In this document: positions 11,401 to 24,300 of the stretch, one piece after another
How the letters are laid out: each line of letters starts with the position of its first letter
Position numbering within the stretch: position 1 is the stretch's first letter
Notes under the pieces: model-generated
Seen by the model: only the letters and a program-made list of their open reading frames with translations
Databases searched by the model: none
Told to the model about the DNA's origin: nothing
Translations under genes and position numbers: made by a program
Assembly: GCA_030141605.1 (NCBI GenBank)
Contig: JAQGDQ010002371.1
Coordinates: forward strand, 566,547 to 630,546
DNA: 64,000 nucleotides
From: Tubiluchus corallicola
Taxonomy: Eukaryota > Priapulida > Priapulimorpha > Priapulimorphida > Tubiluchidae
Reading direction: 5' to 3'

Positions 11401-12914
11401 TCGATCCGAGTGTGTAGAATCTATTTTGCCTTCAATTTGACAATATAAATATTTTTGTCAACAATATAATTTTTTTTAATATGACTATGCTTTTATACCT
11501 GGCACCCATAATTGCTAACAGCGTACCAGCTTTTGCGTACCCAGTAACTGCAATAACAAATTTTCACATAACATATTAATGAAACTTGTAAATTAATGTC
11601 GTTGGAATAAACAAGCAAGCAGAACAACTTTTTACAACAATTTACTAGATGCAGTTGGGCTGAGCGCTCCTAATAGACTACAGTGAATTACTTAATCTCA
11701 TCATTAACTAAATAACAAGCCTACACCTCTCGGAAATGCATTTTCCAAAACATTCTCAAATTTAAAATGGCATAAAGTAAAACCAAGCTGCATTAACAGT
11801 GCAGTCTCCTGAGTATAGCATGAAGGTGCTGCTGCCTTATCCTTTGTGCTACGGAACTTATAGTAGAAGCAAGCTCTCAGCTCTAAGCGAGAACTCGAAT
11901 CACTTTACTGCAGCACAAAGCTATGCTAAACTAAATACGAAAATTGGGTGCAGAGTGAAGAAAACGTGTTATTACAAAAATTATTTACAGTTTCTATATG
12001 CGCTCTATTTACACGATGTTAATTTATTCGGGTGGCCAGTGACTACACCTATCAGAAACAGCACAATCTTTTGCAGAAGCAACCCGTTCCGTGCTAGTTT
12101 GTTTAACGTATATTTCTCAAAATTATTTACTTTTAAAGGAATTTAAAGAAGCAGATTGTTTAACTTAGATGCACATTGAAATGGCCAACTCAAGTTGTTA
12201 AAATAATGTGACAAAGACTAATTTAATGTCGTGCTAGTAAATAGTCTTTAAATTTTGTTTTAATACCATTTCGGAGAATATGCTTCTTAACTCTTTTTTC
12301 TGTTTGCTTTTCCGGGTCAGATTGTCCAGCTTCTCTATCATGTCGACTTCGTCCACCTTTCAGCGTCGCCCAGACGTTTATATTCTCCCAAGTTATGTTA
12401 ACCTAAGCAACATAATAATTTCATACTCATAATCGTAAGAAAATTGATAACAAACAGAGTTTACAATAAATTTTATGTATTTATTTGATAATAAATATTG
12501 TTGGTTTGACTATATATAATTCGATCGATGTTATACTGTAAAATGGAGTGTACTGAATGGATAATATTCAAGCAAAATGGAATCAAGAAAGTGGTTGCTC
12601 AATATTATTTTCATTTGGTTTGTAAAACGCTAAAACGTTTATTACGATTGCTGAAAGATAGCCACATAACGTTATGAGCATCAGCGAGCTCTCTGTGCCT
12701 CTTAACATATAAGGAATTCCTAACTTACCGCATCAAGTTCACTAACACTCAGTACTTTTTTAATGGGTTCCTTTCTCATCACATGTTTCGACATGTCAGC
12801 AAACTGAATGCCAGAATTTGAAATCTCTTCGTACATCGGTACATGAACATTACTTCTACTGATGGAATAATCACTAGCAGCATTGTCACAGGCAGCATTG
12901 TTGCCAGTATCCAT
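2333..12914 (-). CDS. white-like: White-like ABCG half-transporter, gene 1 (19 exons, 683 aa)
   Basis: Membrane ABC transporter of subfamily G, closest in layout to insect White; such half-transporters dimerise and move pigment precursors, purines or similar solutes. Exons in coding order: 12914-12729, 12402-12267, 11547-11499, 11240-11048, 10534-10463, 10210-10112, 9775-9609, 9094-8920, 8727-8638, 7867-7839, 7261-7156, 7016-6885, 5193-5101, 4727-4670, 4561-4484, 3647-3542, 3174-3074, 2882-2803, 2434-2333. All phases agree. The nucleotide-binding domain comes first: Walker A GASGAGKST (122-130, K128), Q-loop near Q171, signature ISGGE (232-236), Walker B ending D256-E257, D-loop D263, switch H289. 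Six predicted membrane helices follow at roughly 430-447, 457-477, 509-529, 534-557, 569-587 and 651-675. The last outer loop holds two Cys and N-glycosylation sites (NET, NGT). Intron 17 needs a GC donor. Exon 12 is chimeric. C328, W569 and A578 differ from Y, M and P in genes 2 and 3. The substrate is unknown. Confidence 0.9.
3905..4165. repeat. Two-unit ~130 bp tandem repeat in intron 15 of gene 1
   Basis: Two imperfect copies share the blocks 'ggcaaacacagcag' and 'ttattgttagtacaac', about 130 bp apart. The same pair is present in gene 2 at about 16,905-17,165, so it predates the unit duplication. Confidence 0.7.
5412..5459. repeat. (TA)n microsatellite, intron 12 of gene 1
   Basis: Nearly perfect TA dinucleotide run of about 48 bp. 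The homologous tract in gene 2 (18,432-18,451) is less than half as long. Confidence 0.95.
5997..6050 (-). pseudogene. Orphaned 3' half of the original exon 12 of gene 1
   Basis: Matches the 3' half of exon 12 in gene 2 (from about 19,050 to 18,996), including the residues [11 protein letters not shown]. It is cut off from its 5' half at about 6,050. Its splice donor, GTAAGG in gene 2, reads ATAAGG here. It cannot act as an internal exon as it stands. Confidence 0.8.
6051..6944. repeat. Relic-type block transplanted into gene 1
   Basis: This block, absent from gene 2, is closely similar over most of its length to about 26,430-27,240 in and beside the fourth-paralogue relic. It brings the 3' half of the exon 12 now used by gene 1, a usable GTAGGT donor and about 830 bp of intron. 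Gene 1 has extra bases relative to the relic near 6,310-6,345 and 6,590-6,660. Confidence 0.8.
6400..6600 (+). repeat. Degenerate GTACCAAA minisatellite
   Basis: About ten imperfect repeats of a 14-18 bp unit around GTACCAAA followed by a short T/C stretch. The same array occurs at about 26,780-26,950 because both lie in the exchanged block. Confidence 0.7.
6885..7016 (-). other. Exon 12 of gene 1: chimeric second-helix exon
   Basis: A 132 bp, 44-codon exon in phase 0 with an AG acceptor and GTAGGT donor. Its 5' half matches gene 2 best ([10 protein letters not shown]), while its 3' half ([17 protein letters not shown]) matches the relic exon at 27,306-27,175 instead of gene 2 ([17 protein letters not shown]). 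The change alters the second membrane helix of the encoded protein. Confidence 0.8.
7371..7403. repeat. 33 bp ectopic copy of exon 12 sequence in intron 11
   Basis: The insertion starts 'ataattagaagaaata' and resembles 19,033-19,065 inside exon 12 of gene 2. Gene 2 lacks it at the homologous intron position (around 19,480). It spans exactly the part of the original exon 12 that is broken in gene 1. Confidence 0.75.
8036..8535 (+). repeat. Three-unit tandem dispersed repeat, intron 9 of gene 1
   Basis: Three diverged units of about 130-140 bp begin near 8,036, 8,180 and 8,308. Each has a block like 'ttgacctttgat..gggcccacaaagtcgatag', then 'gttcttc..ctgttga', then 'atatgaaagt'. The last unit runs into a tail with scattered acgga/acgaac motifs. 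From memory it resembles a repeat common in marine invertebrate genomes; I cannot verify that. The copy in gene 2 is at about 20,090-20,590. Confidence 0.6.
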
Positions 12915-13705
12915 ACTAAGTATGCTCTCGCAAAACGTTTAAAATGGCGTACGCTTATAATGATTCAAACATTTGCTTAAAGCAAAACATGTCACTTATA
13001 CATGCATAAAATATTGTACTTCAACCTCACGCAACAACAGTATATTGTGAAAAGTCACGTTTCACAATGAATTTTAACATGGATTAACACAAGCAAACTA
13101 TTTATTTAAACCTAAACAACTAAAATAAGATTCAAAACAATTAATAAAAAATCCCAGAATAGTTTTCAATTAATTGTTACGTCTTATTAACGAGACACAG
13201 AACTGTATCATCAAAAGTTCACACCACACATCGATTTTACTTGATATCAACTAATAGCAAACAAACAGTGAGGTTCTTTATGGCGCACAACTTTCAAGGT
13301 GCAATGAAGGTGAAAGACTAAAGGTGAAAACTTCTGGAGCTTTTAAATGGCTATTAAATGTGACTGTAACATAGATTGAGAAAGCACAGCTGTACCCACT
13401 AAAAGACTGCCTAGTTGACTTAAATAAATAGAAGTTTTTGCTTAAATGAAGAACCAATTCTGGAATAAGATTGTGTTTTAATATACACCTAAAAATTTTA
13501 ATTAAGACGTAATATACGCGCATAAAATGCGCTGCTTAAAATTGCGAAAGAAATTTAAGTCATTCATATCTCTCACCAAACAAACCTTGCTGCGGGAGTA
13601 TGGTAAAAAATGACGTAAGCTGGTGGAAAGCACGAAGGCATGCATTACGATGCTTTTGCACTTCACTCAAAAATCCCACTATTGTAGCTGAATAAAGAGT
13701 CGCTT
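12915..13705 (-). promoter_or_regulatory. 5' flank of ABCG gene 1 (putative promoter region)
   Basis: No coding exon is seen. It is duplicated upstream of gene 2 (24,980-25,769). A weaker collinear similarity is recognisable upstream of the relic (about 28,430-28,770), including an 'aaggtgaaag.ctaaa' block and a 'gactgtaac/ctgagaaag' block. I cannot place a transcription start site or TATA box. Confidence 0.35.
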
Positions 13706-13737
13706 ACAGAACATCCGGAATGCGTTATGCGTTATGC
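13706..13737. mobile_element. Truncated left end of a TIR element at the A/B unit junction
   Basis: Contains the left terminal inverted repeat core CATCCGGAATGCGTTATGC of the element that is complete at 25,770-25,956. After about 32 bp it runs directly into the unit B start (tccaactggttattccc). Confidence 0.7.
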
Positions 13738-15314
13738 ATTTCCAACTGGTTATTCCCAGACGAATTTTCTGCTGGTTTGTTTCTGCTTCGCCTTGTCTCA
13801 AAGACAAAAAAATTAAATGGAAAAATCGATAGAACAGGACAGGTAAACCTTTATGTGAAGAAACAACAGATAGCAAGAGATATTTAAGCTTTGTCAATAA
13901 AATCTGTAAAAGAACATTATACAGTTCCCGGCTGATATAATTTCGGTTACGCGTGTTTAATGTAAGCAACGACGTAAATGAGTCCGTCAACGTGAAACCT
14001 ATGTTGTTATTTGTAAACCCTCAAATTAATTTTTGCGTAGGCTTACATAGGATTTAAATTTATTCGAACTAGAATTAAAGCAGTAAATTTTTTAATCTTA
14101 ACTTTAAACCAGTAGGCTTGGTAAGCATAAATGTGTGACCACTTGTAACAGTGTCTGCCATAACTTATTTTGAAAAGTAAGTCTACTTACACAGCTCACT
14201 GTAGCGTACGTTGACTCAGCACAGAACAATAGAACAAATATTAAATGCACATAATATATAAAGCACCATAATCACGCTTTGACCATTGACGTCGTTAAGC
14301 CAAAAGAGTAATGCGGACGTGTCATGGGTTTTTATATGCAGTGTATCCTGTTCCTTGCATAACATGCATACAGAATATTTTATACTGCTTATTCTACCAT
14401 CGGTAATAATAGTTTCAAGACCATCGTGCGCCTTGTGCTATAGTATTCTCTCTCTTTCTCCCTCTCTTTCCTCTCTCCCTCTCTTTCTGTTCTCTTTGTA
14501 TTTGTTTTTCTGTTAAACACTTTCTAACTGTTATTGTCAATTTTTCTTTCACTTTTTTCTCCTTGCCTTTAAGCTCTTTCTTTTGTATTTCTATTCATTT
14601 ATTTCATTCGGTTGTTTAGACAATAAAAAAATCACAATGTCAGACATAATATACAGACAATGACGATATGTTATAAAAAAATACTAGAAAGTTGGGAAGC
14701 TTTTATTGACACACTGCAAACAACAGTAGCCTACAATCATTTATACATATTATAATATTTTTGCAAAGAATCGCATAAATACTGAAAGAACCCAAAGCGT
14801 TGAACATGTGTTAAACATATCAGACTATTTAATCATTTAAATCCTTTAGATTTTAACATTGTATAACATCTTAATATTATGTAGCATGTATGGGTGTCCT
14901 GCCATAAGCCATAGCTTCTTAGGTCTCCCTTCATTATCTTTTTTAAAAACAGTGATCATTTTCGCGTAATTATTTTTTTACTTTATTGATTATATATTGT
15001 ATTTCAAAATTAATGTGATTACGATATATGTTAAATCAATATATTATTTTAAGGTTGAATTGAATTTGAGCATTTCGGCTTTATAAACTGCCACTGTAAA
15101 AACCTATTACATATCCACGGTAAAGAAAAAACTAAATGCAAAACATTGAGTTTGTTGGATTTAGGCCTACATTACTGATTTAGAATTTTAACAAAGAAAT
15201 ACTAAATTTAAGTGTAGATAATTAACTTCGGATTGGAAAAGCTTCAAAACAAGATAAGCATAGACTTTAATTTTGCACTTTAAATGCATCTATTTCTGGC
15301 ATCATGTCATCAAC
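13738..15314. other. 3' flank of ABCG gene 2 / spacer to gene 1
   Basis: No gene is seen. It is the counterpart of 735-2,332, with a CT-rich simple tract at about 14,445-14,490. A candidate ATTAAA poly(A) signal lies at 15,271-15,266 on the minus strand, 44 bp after the gene 2 stop. Confidence 0.6.
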
Positions 15315-18300
15315 CTAGCCTTTATTGCGTGTTCGAAATGAAAGAATGATGAAACCCAAAAGCCTGTATCCAGCCATCAGAACGAATAACAAGCCAACGT
15401 TCTGGTACATATTATCCTGAAAAAGACAAATAAAAACAATATAACTATATTATTTAAGGAAAATAAGGAGTCCAAAAATTGGATTACAGCAAAAATGTTC
15501 TCATACAAATCTCAAAACTAGATCACAGTTGTTAGCTCAAGCTTATACCATAGGAAAATGTCAAAAATTTCTTCCTGAGAATTTTGTGTCACACTCTTAA
15601 AAGACTGTGTCAGACTCTTTTGAGTCTGGCTTCTTAAAATAATGAGGGTCATGAAATTCATAAAACCTGAAAATTCTGTTAGCGTGTATCACCACTCTCA
15701 TCCAATTCAAACAGTTTTCTTGTAAATAAAACTGCTGTGTTTTGACATACACAGAAACGATTTCTGTTAAGATACCTCTTTAAAGTTGAACTGGTGAAGC
15801 ACAGCTGTCCCATCATGTATGCAAGGCCGCTGAGTTTCATTGCCATTTTCACATGCTATAAATTAAACATGTAATGAAAATTCCATATAATATTTTAATA
15901 ATTCACAGTATTAAGATAAGCCTAAGTTGATAAATTGTCTACACAGAAAAATTTCGAATAATAAAATATGCCAAATTGCACTAAACTGTGATTAACAGAA
16001 TTTATTGATGGAACATTTATATGCTACCCCCAGCACAAATACTTGCATATTTCTGTAACATCTTTCCATTGGTTGATGTTCAGAGCCTCATTCCCGTATT
16101 TAAACCAGCTGAGATATTCAAGCCATATAAAATATACAGGAATCGACCTGGAAATACACATTCATATTATAATTCAGATAATTCGGCAATGCCTTTTGTC
16201 ATCATCAATGTGAACCCAAACGTGAAAAAAATCGTTCATGATAGCAAGTGGTCTTGCCGCATGCCCCTGAATAACGCACAAAAAAGTCTTGAAGTCCACG
16301 TTGAAAAATTTTTCGCCTGCGTTCCTGGTTTTACTCTCAATTTAATATCTGACTCAGTCCTCAAATTAATTTTCTGCCATCTGCTTAGCCAGCTAATTCT
16401 ATCTACACGTTCTTGAACAGTGATAGTGAGCAGGCAAAGCCCTGTCATTAAATAGAGCACCTACATAATAATATTAATACCTTGCAACTATTGTTGTTTG
16501 GTAAATTTAACTTACTCCACATTCAGCAATAGACCACCAAACAGCATCATTGGCATAAGAAATGGCGCAGCAGCAGCCATTACAATCTCCGGATTGGAGG
16601 AGAAGCAAGACATCATATAACCTGGAAAGGAAATGAAAAAAACGATGAGTTGATGCAAAGAAATCTTGCCAATCAAAGTTAATCAAGGTCATTCAAATTA
16701 AAGTGTTAAGTAACCTTTGCCTACAAACAGAAACATAAGCCATGCAAATAATACTACTACTTCTTAAAACAGGCTGGTTTAAAAAGAGACCTAATCAAAG
16801 CTACTGTAATGTCTGTTGCTCATCAATTAGGGCAGAATTACCTGTTACATAATTTATTATCTTAATTATAAAATGAATTGTTTGTGTAAAAGCGTGAGCT
16901 GCCACACAAAGATATTCACCTTGTCTGGAACATTTGGCAAACACAGCAGGCTCCTTTTACTGCCTGCCTGGTATATGCGAATTTCATGTTATTGTTAGTA
17001 CAACAGTATAACAGTATGTTATATTCTCTCCCATACTATTTCTGCAAAAATGTGAGCTGCCACACAAAAACATTCGCCTCGTCTTAGGCATCTGGCAAAC
17101 ACAGCAGATTTCATTTACTGCATGGTACATGCGAACTTCATCTATTGTTAGTACAACATTATACTATTCGTCCCTCACTTTGCTAAAGCATGTGCAAATA
17201 ATATGTAATTGCTGAGCAGTGTTAATTGTCGCACATAATTTATACTATTGTTAAAATAAGCTTGTTCAATTGTTTATTTTAATGTCTTTTTGCAAATTGT
17301 GCTAGAGATTTCGCTTTTGTACCTTCTTGCTCTTAAAATTATCAGCAACAGACTTTTATTTTATACTTTAATTGATACTGATGCCATATTTCTGCATGGC
17401 GCTTACTGAACCAAAATATGGCTCCCTGGACCAAAATATGACATAGATGCTCACAGAAATTGTTGAAAAAAATTACAAAATTAGAATATCTTGTGTGATC
17501 GTAAGCTTACCGAATGACGCTGCTACATTAGCTATTAAAATGAGAATTCCTGCGCAAACAAAAAAGTGCGACGCTGAAGGATATAAACCTGAAAAAACAC
17601 AGAAAACTACTCAATAAGTAAAACATACATCAAAGTTTAAAATAAAAAGCTCACTACAAAATAAAAATGCGGGATAAGGATCCATTATTACTTACCCACC
17701 ATAAAATAGTCTATAAGCGTAAACAGAAATGGCAACAGGATGAAAAATGGTAGCTGAAAGAACAATGGTAGTTGAATGATACAATAATTTGAAAGATTAC
17801 ACTATTATATCTCAAAACCACTAAATGCCTAATATGGAGTTTTAGTTTCTCTGTGTGATATTTCATATTACTATTTCTTAACGAGATTAAATATTTCCCC
17901 ATAAGTATGTAATATTTCTTCCTTTTTTCCTAAAACCTTGCAGCATCGAAAACTGATGTTGCAGAATTTCAGATTTATAATTAAGTCTGTATTACGTCAC
18001 ACCTTAATTACGTATGCAGCTTTGCAATAATTCTGCATTAAATTAAAAACATTTATCCAGTATCACTTACTTGCTTTAAATAACTCTTATCACTAATTTC
18101 ATCAGTGTATATAATATACAGCCCCTACCTCTGCCAGCATTTTGCTGAGGAAATATGTGTCCAACCTATAGCAACCATTAAAGTGCTCCCTCAGGAAAAT
18201 GACACACTCTTCACAAAACACCTGCAAGCAGAAACAACTAAAAGTACATATATTTTAATAACTGGAGTAAAAACATCGGCCTAGTAATAAAAATTTTCAA

Positions 18301-21300
18301 GCTACATTATTTACAAAATGAATGTGCGTGATTTCAGCTTAACCCAAACTTCCAAATTCTCTTAAACTTTCATGGAAATTATCCTTATGCAAAAATTGCA
18401 TACAAGAAGTATTTTAGTGATACATCCAGTGATATATATATATATATATATACATCCACCAGGCTGGGAGTAAAGTAAAGGAAGCCGGTAAATAAATGTT
18501 TTTTGTAATACGATCAGAAATTCGAGTGGGATCATTAACCTTAAATATGCCTAAATTGATTTGCAGGTTCGATTGTGCATGACTGCTCAAGCCAGGTTTG
18601 TGAAGACATCAATCGAAGCTTCGATCAAAAAGATTTTCTTTGAAGTGTGATACAAGGCTATACCTAACAGCGATGCTCAGCTTCTGCTGAAAAAAGTGTC
18701 TTGGGTGGTTTCGTCTACCACACTGATCTTAGCTTTTTACCCCATTGAGCAAGGATGTGTCTGAATGAAGCCAAGAATTTCTGCCAGTTCAATGTCTCCT
18801 TTTAGATAATTATTCTTGATAATGAACCAGATTACGATTCTAACTTCATTAGATAAAGCATTTTACTGAAGTATTTTAGAGCTTTGCTGTTTTGTGACGT
18901 AACAACACCCCGTTCCGTATTACGGATTCAGCAACGGTGATGCTGCAGTTATTGAAGCAGTTCGTGTAGATGGGATTTTTACAGTTTTCCCTTACGTGAA
19001 CTACTGAAAATAAGTTCTGCATAGTCATATTTATAATTAGAAGAAACAGGACGCCAGTGATGTTTTGCACAGCTTCTTGATTCATTTCCTGCTGCAGGTA
19101 GACAATTCCAAGTATTATACCAATCACCTACAAAATAAAAATTTGTGAAAACTGAAAAGAGTTGAAAAAAGCATCAGATGTTTTGCACTAATAAACCTCT
19201 CGTATACAATATTTTTCGCATCATATTCACATAGCTTTTAGTTAGTTAAGTCTGATTTCTACTTACCATTGTTTGAAAAGTTCTCACTTTTATTGCCATT
19301 GGATCTCGAATCACGCTGATTAATGCTCTGTGTGTTAGAGTGATAAACTGCTTTATCCAACTTGCTTTATACCTAAATGAAACATACGCTAAAATGTTTG
19401 GTTAACTGTAATTCGCAGGCGACAGACTTTTAGGCTTGTAATTGCTAAACCACTTACAATAAGAATTACGTGTGCTGGTTATAATTGGCTACTTGATTTT
19501 CTACATTAAAGTATACGTGAGTCTGAAAAGGAAAAGATGAAAAAATATCTGTGATTGTTTGGCAATACTTGATAAGGAAAACCTCAAGTTAAATTAGTGA
19601 AATTGAAATTTAAATGACGGCACTCATTCACTTGTGCAGGTACTTATCGCAAATGCGTCACAAAGTACAACCACAATAATCGTGACAACAAAAATGCTAG
19701 CAGCAAGGAGTTCAGATGCATTTTGAATTTGGAAGTCTGGTTTTTCAGTTTTTGTATTCTTGTTTCCAGTGGTATTTTCAACAATTTTTTACGCAAAAAG
19801 TAGCTAAAACTAATTTAATAAAAACTCATAAACTGCAATCTTTTGTATTATTACTAAATAATTAAAATATAGTTACTGGATTGTATTTAATGAACAGAGG
19901 TTACTTACGCAGAACGATGAGCCAGCAATTCACCGAACTGAAAAAATGCATGTATAAATAATTGCAATGAAACTGCTGAAAACAGCTGTCTTGGTTAAGC
20001 GTTATTTGTAATACATAACAAGATATTACAAAATTGCATTTACTACAAATATCAACAAAGCACACCACAAAGCGGAACATCCCCTGACAACAGTATTATT
20101 CCGTATTGGTTCCTGTGACTCAGACTTTTAACCCTGGGGCTCCAAAAGCGATAAGGTTCTTCTCCTATTGATGGGTGGCCCACATGTGAAAGTCGAATGC
20201 ATTGCATTAATTTTTTAGACTTAGAATGAGTCCGCAACCTTTTTCAAGTAGTGTATCCTATGACACTGACTTTTGATCTTAAGGCCTCAAAACCCATAAG
20301 ATTCTTCCCCTGTTGACAGTCGATGAATACGTAAAATATGAAAGTTTAGGCTATGTGTTCACAAACTTTTCCAACTGAGACCTTGACCTTTGATAAGGGG
20401 CGCACAAAGTCGATAGGGCCGTTTCTCTACTGACAGATGAGCCTATATATTATATGAAAAATGAATGTCATGTTTGAAAAAAGGTTAGCTTGAAAAGTGT
20501 TCACAAGACCAATAACGAAATTACAGACAAACGGGCGGGCGGAAGCATGGACAGCCAAAGGGACAGATGCACGAACGGAGGCTTACTATACTGAATAACA
20601 TATTAACAGATCCAACATTAGTGATTGTTAATAAATGCTACTAAACTGAACAACATATTAAAAGATGCAATGCCAATTAATATCAGCTGCTTTCTTACGT
20701 CAATGAGCTGTTCATTTCGATTATCCTCCATGATAACTTGTTTGACAAGATAACCTTGAGGGGAAACTTCAAATGCGTTACATATTCTCTGAAAGTAACA
20801 AGTTGGAAAGTAAGAAAAACGAAAAGACAGTTTTAATTAATGAAAATTACAATTAATGAAAGCCGTTATTCACCCAACAAATTATTAATAAAAAATGTTT
20901 TAACAAAATTCAATTGAAGTTATAAGCTCAAATAATTATAAAATCTTTACTACAGGTAATGCTGCAGCTGCGTACGTACCTCTACTTTGTCTTTGCATTG
21001 GGCCTCCTTTTCTGGGATTACAGCTAAACTGTGCACATAGTAATCAGCAGGATTAAACTTTGGTGGACATTTGTAATCCATCGTCTTGAAAAATGTATGA
21101 ATAGTTTTTCTTGAACCTAAATATGCCACCCTGCCTTCTGCCATTAACAATATCCTGCATTACAATTTAGAGAATAGTAATTTATTTTTACATATATAGG
21201 CCTACATAAAAAACATTGTCAAGCAGTTGTTTCTATGGTCCAAGTAAGTTAGCAGAAGGCAAATTTGGAATTTTAAGCGAGTAAAACAAAGTCTAAAACC

Positions 21301-24300
21301 AGCAAAAAACTGTATCCTAAAATTACAAAAAAATACTCAGGAAAAAGCATAAGTAAATGGAAATACATAGGCGTTTAAAAATGCTATCAACCGTCATTCA
21401 GAACTAGAAATTAGGGAATACGTTAAATATGTCTTAGAAAGCATAAAAGTCATACGAGATTTAAAAGTTAAAAGTTTAAAATTTAAATAACTAAATACAA
21501 ATTTTTAATGTTTTCAGGTAAAAACATATTTTAAATTTAAAATGACTCAGCAATAAAAATTGGAAGCCAAAAGTAACTACGTAGTCACTATTACTGTTAA
21601 AATGGTTTATAAAATATATATGTATTTAGATAGTGAAGCATGAAGTCTACATTTTTGCATGTAGAAAATGTATACACGGCACTTTTACCTGTCGAACATG
21701 GCATACACTTCAGATGAAGGTTGATGTATGGTGCACAGGATAGTTCGCCCTTTACAAGCCATGTCTTTCAAAACAGATATGATGTTTTGTGCCATAAAGG
21801 AGTCCAAACCAGATGTTGGTTCATCGCAAAACATTAATTTTGGATTTGTTAGCATCTAGAAAAAGGCATTTATTTCATTATAGTTGCTGAAATAATTATG
21901 ACAAATGTTTTTTCTCTTTACAGATCATTTGTAAATGCTATGATGCTAATTCAAGACCCATAACATTGCAGGTATAGTTAGAGCAAACTTATTTTCAAAC
22001 AATGTAAGACTGATTTTAACAGTCTTTTAATAAAAATTGTTATGACAATGATGGGTAGGTAAAATTTTCAAACTATTCTACATATAGTAGCTACCATGTC
22101 ATTATTAACCTTCAGTAATAGCACAGACACAAAAGGTGCCAGCAATATTTTAATAAATACAAACGAGTCAATGCTTCTTCATTATCAAAGTATAACTTAC
22201 TAACCTCAGATGCAAATGCAAGACGCTTTCTTTCGCCTCCTGAAATACCTTTTATTCTACCAGGGACGCCTATCCATGTGTTCTCGCATTTCTTTAAACC
22301 AAGCTGTAATGGCAAATAATTATTTCACATGATTTTGCTTCCTTCTTTCTATTCTTTTCATAATTTTTTCGATGCCCCCTTTTCCCTTCATTCCTTTTTA
22401 AGTCTTTCATTCTTCTGAAAATTTTTTATGCTTTTTCTTTGACTATTTTTTCCTCTTTTATCATCGGCAGAATTGAGTAATTTAATTATGGCTCGAAAAA
22501 ATTTAGTATAAATTATTTTAAAATCCTAAAAACGAATACAGGTGTAGCAAATTACCTCCGTGAGAGTTTCTTCGACTTTCTTCATTCGCTGAGAATACGT
22601 GAATTCTTTGTCCATCCTCAATAGAGCCTACAACTCAAAACAGCAGATATTTTAGATGTACAATTTTGCACAGCAGCACAGCATAAGACCAGTGATCTAG
22701 TGTTTAGCATACATTGTTGTCCTGAACGCTATACTGTATCGCCTGACATTTTTGTATTGCTGTATTGTATTGCACTGCATTGTTGTTGTGTTACTGAAAT
22801 GTATTGATTTGTTGTTTTGTTATGTTGATACTGAATTGTTTGCAGTGGTATAGTTTGTTTCATTGTTTAAAAATAACTTGCGTTGTACAAGGTACACTAA
22901 AATGATTAGTACAAGCTACACTGCCACACTTTGTTTTAATCATTTTTGTTATTTATTTTTTAAGAAATGTTTGAAAAATGCTTTTGGTACTCTATATAAG
23001 ACAGTAATATAAGCTAAATTGTAAAAAGAAGTGTAATGAACTAAAAACCTTAATCTGTTTCAAATGTAGACAAACTCTGTGTGGTGAAGCTTTTGACAGT
23101 GCAATTAAAATACCTGAAATCTCAAATGTTCTTTTACTTTTAGGGTACCAATGAACAAATCTTCCTGCTGAACGTATGCCGAAATGGACCTCATGCCAGG
23201 ACCAAAACCAATTGGCTGTCCATTAATTTTGACTGTACCCTCAACAGTATACATTTCAGTATTCCTGTGCGTCAGAATGTTCATAAGTGTACTTTTGCCT
23301 GCACCACTAAAACAAACAAACAACAAATGAATCTTGCTTCTGGTTCGTATCCTTACTTGTCAGCCAGTCGGCTTGTAAAGTAATAATTATTGCAAAACTG
23401 ATTTAACATGAATTTTGGCTATGATAATTTCGGAAAATAATTACAGCTAAATAAACTCTTTTAAATCGATCCGAGTGTATAGAATCTATTTTGCCTTCAA
23501 TTTGACAATATAAATATTTTTGTCAACAATATAATTTTTCTTAATATGACTATGCTTTTATACCTGGCACCCATAATTGCTAACAGCGTACCGGCTTTTG
23601 CGTACCCAGTAACTGCAATAACAAATTTTCACAAAACATATTAATGAAACTTGTAAATTAATGTCGTTGGAATAAACAAGCGAGCAGGACAACTTTTTAC
23701 AACAATTTACTAGATGCAGTTGGGATGAGCACTCCTAACAGACTAACGTGAATTACTTAATCTCATTATTAACTAAATAAAAGGCCTACACCTCTCGGGA
23801 ATGCATTTTCCAAAACATTCTCAAATTTAAAATGGCATAAAGTAAAACCAAGCTGCATTAACAGTGCAGTCTCCTGAGTATAGCATGAAGGTGCTGCTGC
23901 CTTATCCTTTGTGCTACGGAACTTATAGTAGAAGCAAGCCCTCAGCTCTAAGCGAGAACTCGAATCACTTTACTGCAGCACAAAGCTATGCTAAACTAAA
24001 TACGAAAATTGGGTGCAGAGTGAAGAAAACGTGTTATTACAAAAATTATTTACAGTTTCTATATGCGCTCTACTTACACGATCTTAATTTATTCGGGTGG
24101 CCAGTGACTACACCTATCAGAAACAATTCAATCTTTTGTAGAAGCAGCCCGTTCTGTGCTAGTTAGTTTAACGTATATTTCTCAAAATTATTTACTTTTA
24201 GAGGAATTTAAATAAACAGATTGTTTAACTTAGATGCACATTGAAATGGCCAACTCAAGTTATTAAAATAATGTGACAAAGACTAATGTAATGTCGTGCT

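Larger units (their letters stand above)
735..13737 (-). repeat. Tandem segmental duplication, unit A
   Basis: This unit carries ABCG gene 1 with about 1.6 kb of 3' flank and 0.8 kb of 5' flank. It is collinear and nearly identical with unit B (13,738-25,79x), including introns, microsatellites and flanks. Unit A is about 1 kb longer, mostly because of the 0.9 kb block at 6,051-6,944. The A/B junction near 13,737 lies inside the left end of a small TIR element that is complete only at the right end of unit B. Confidence 0.88.
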
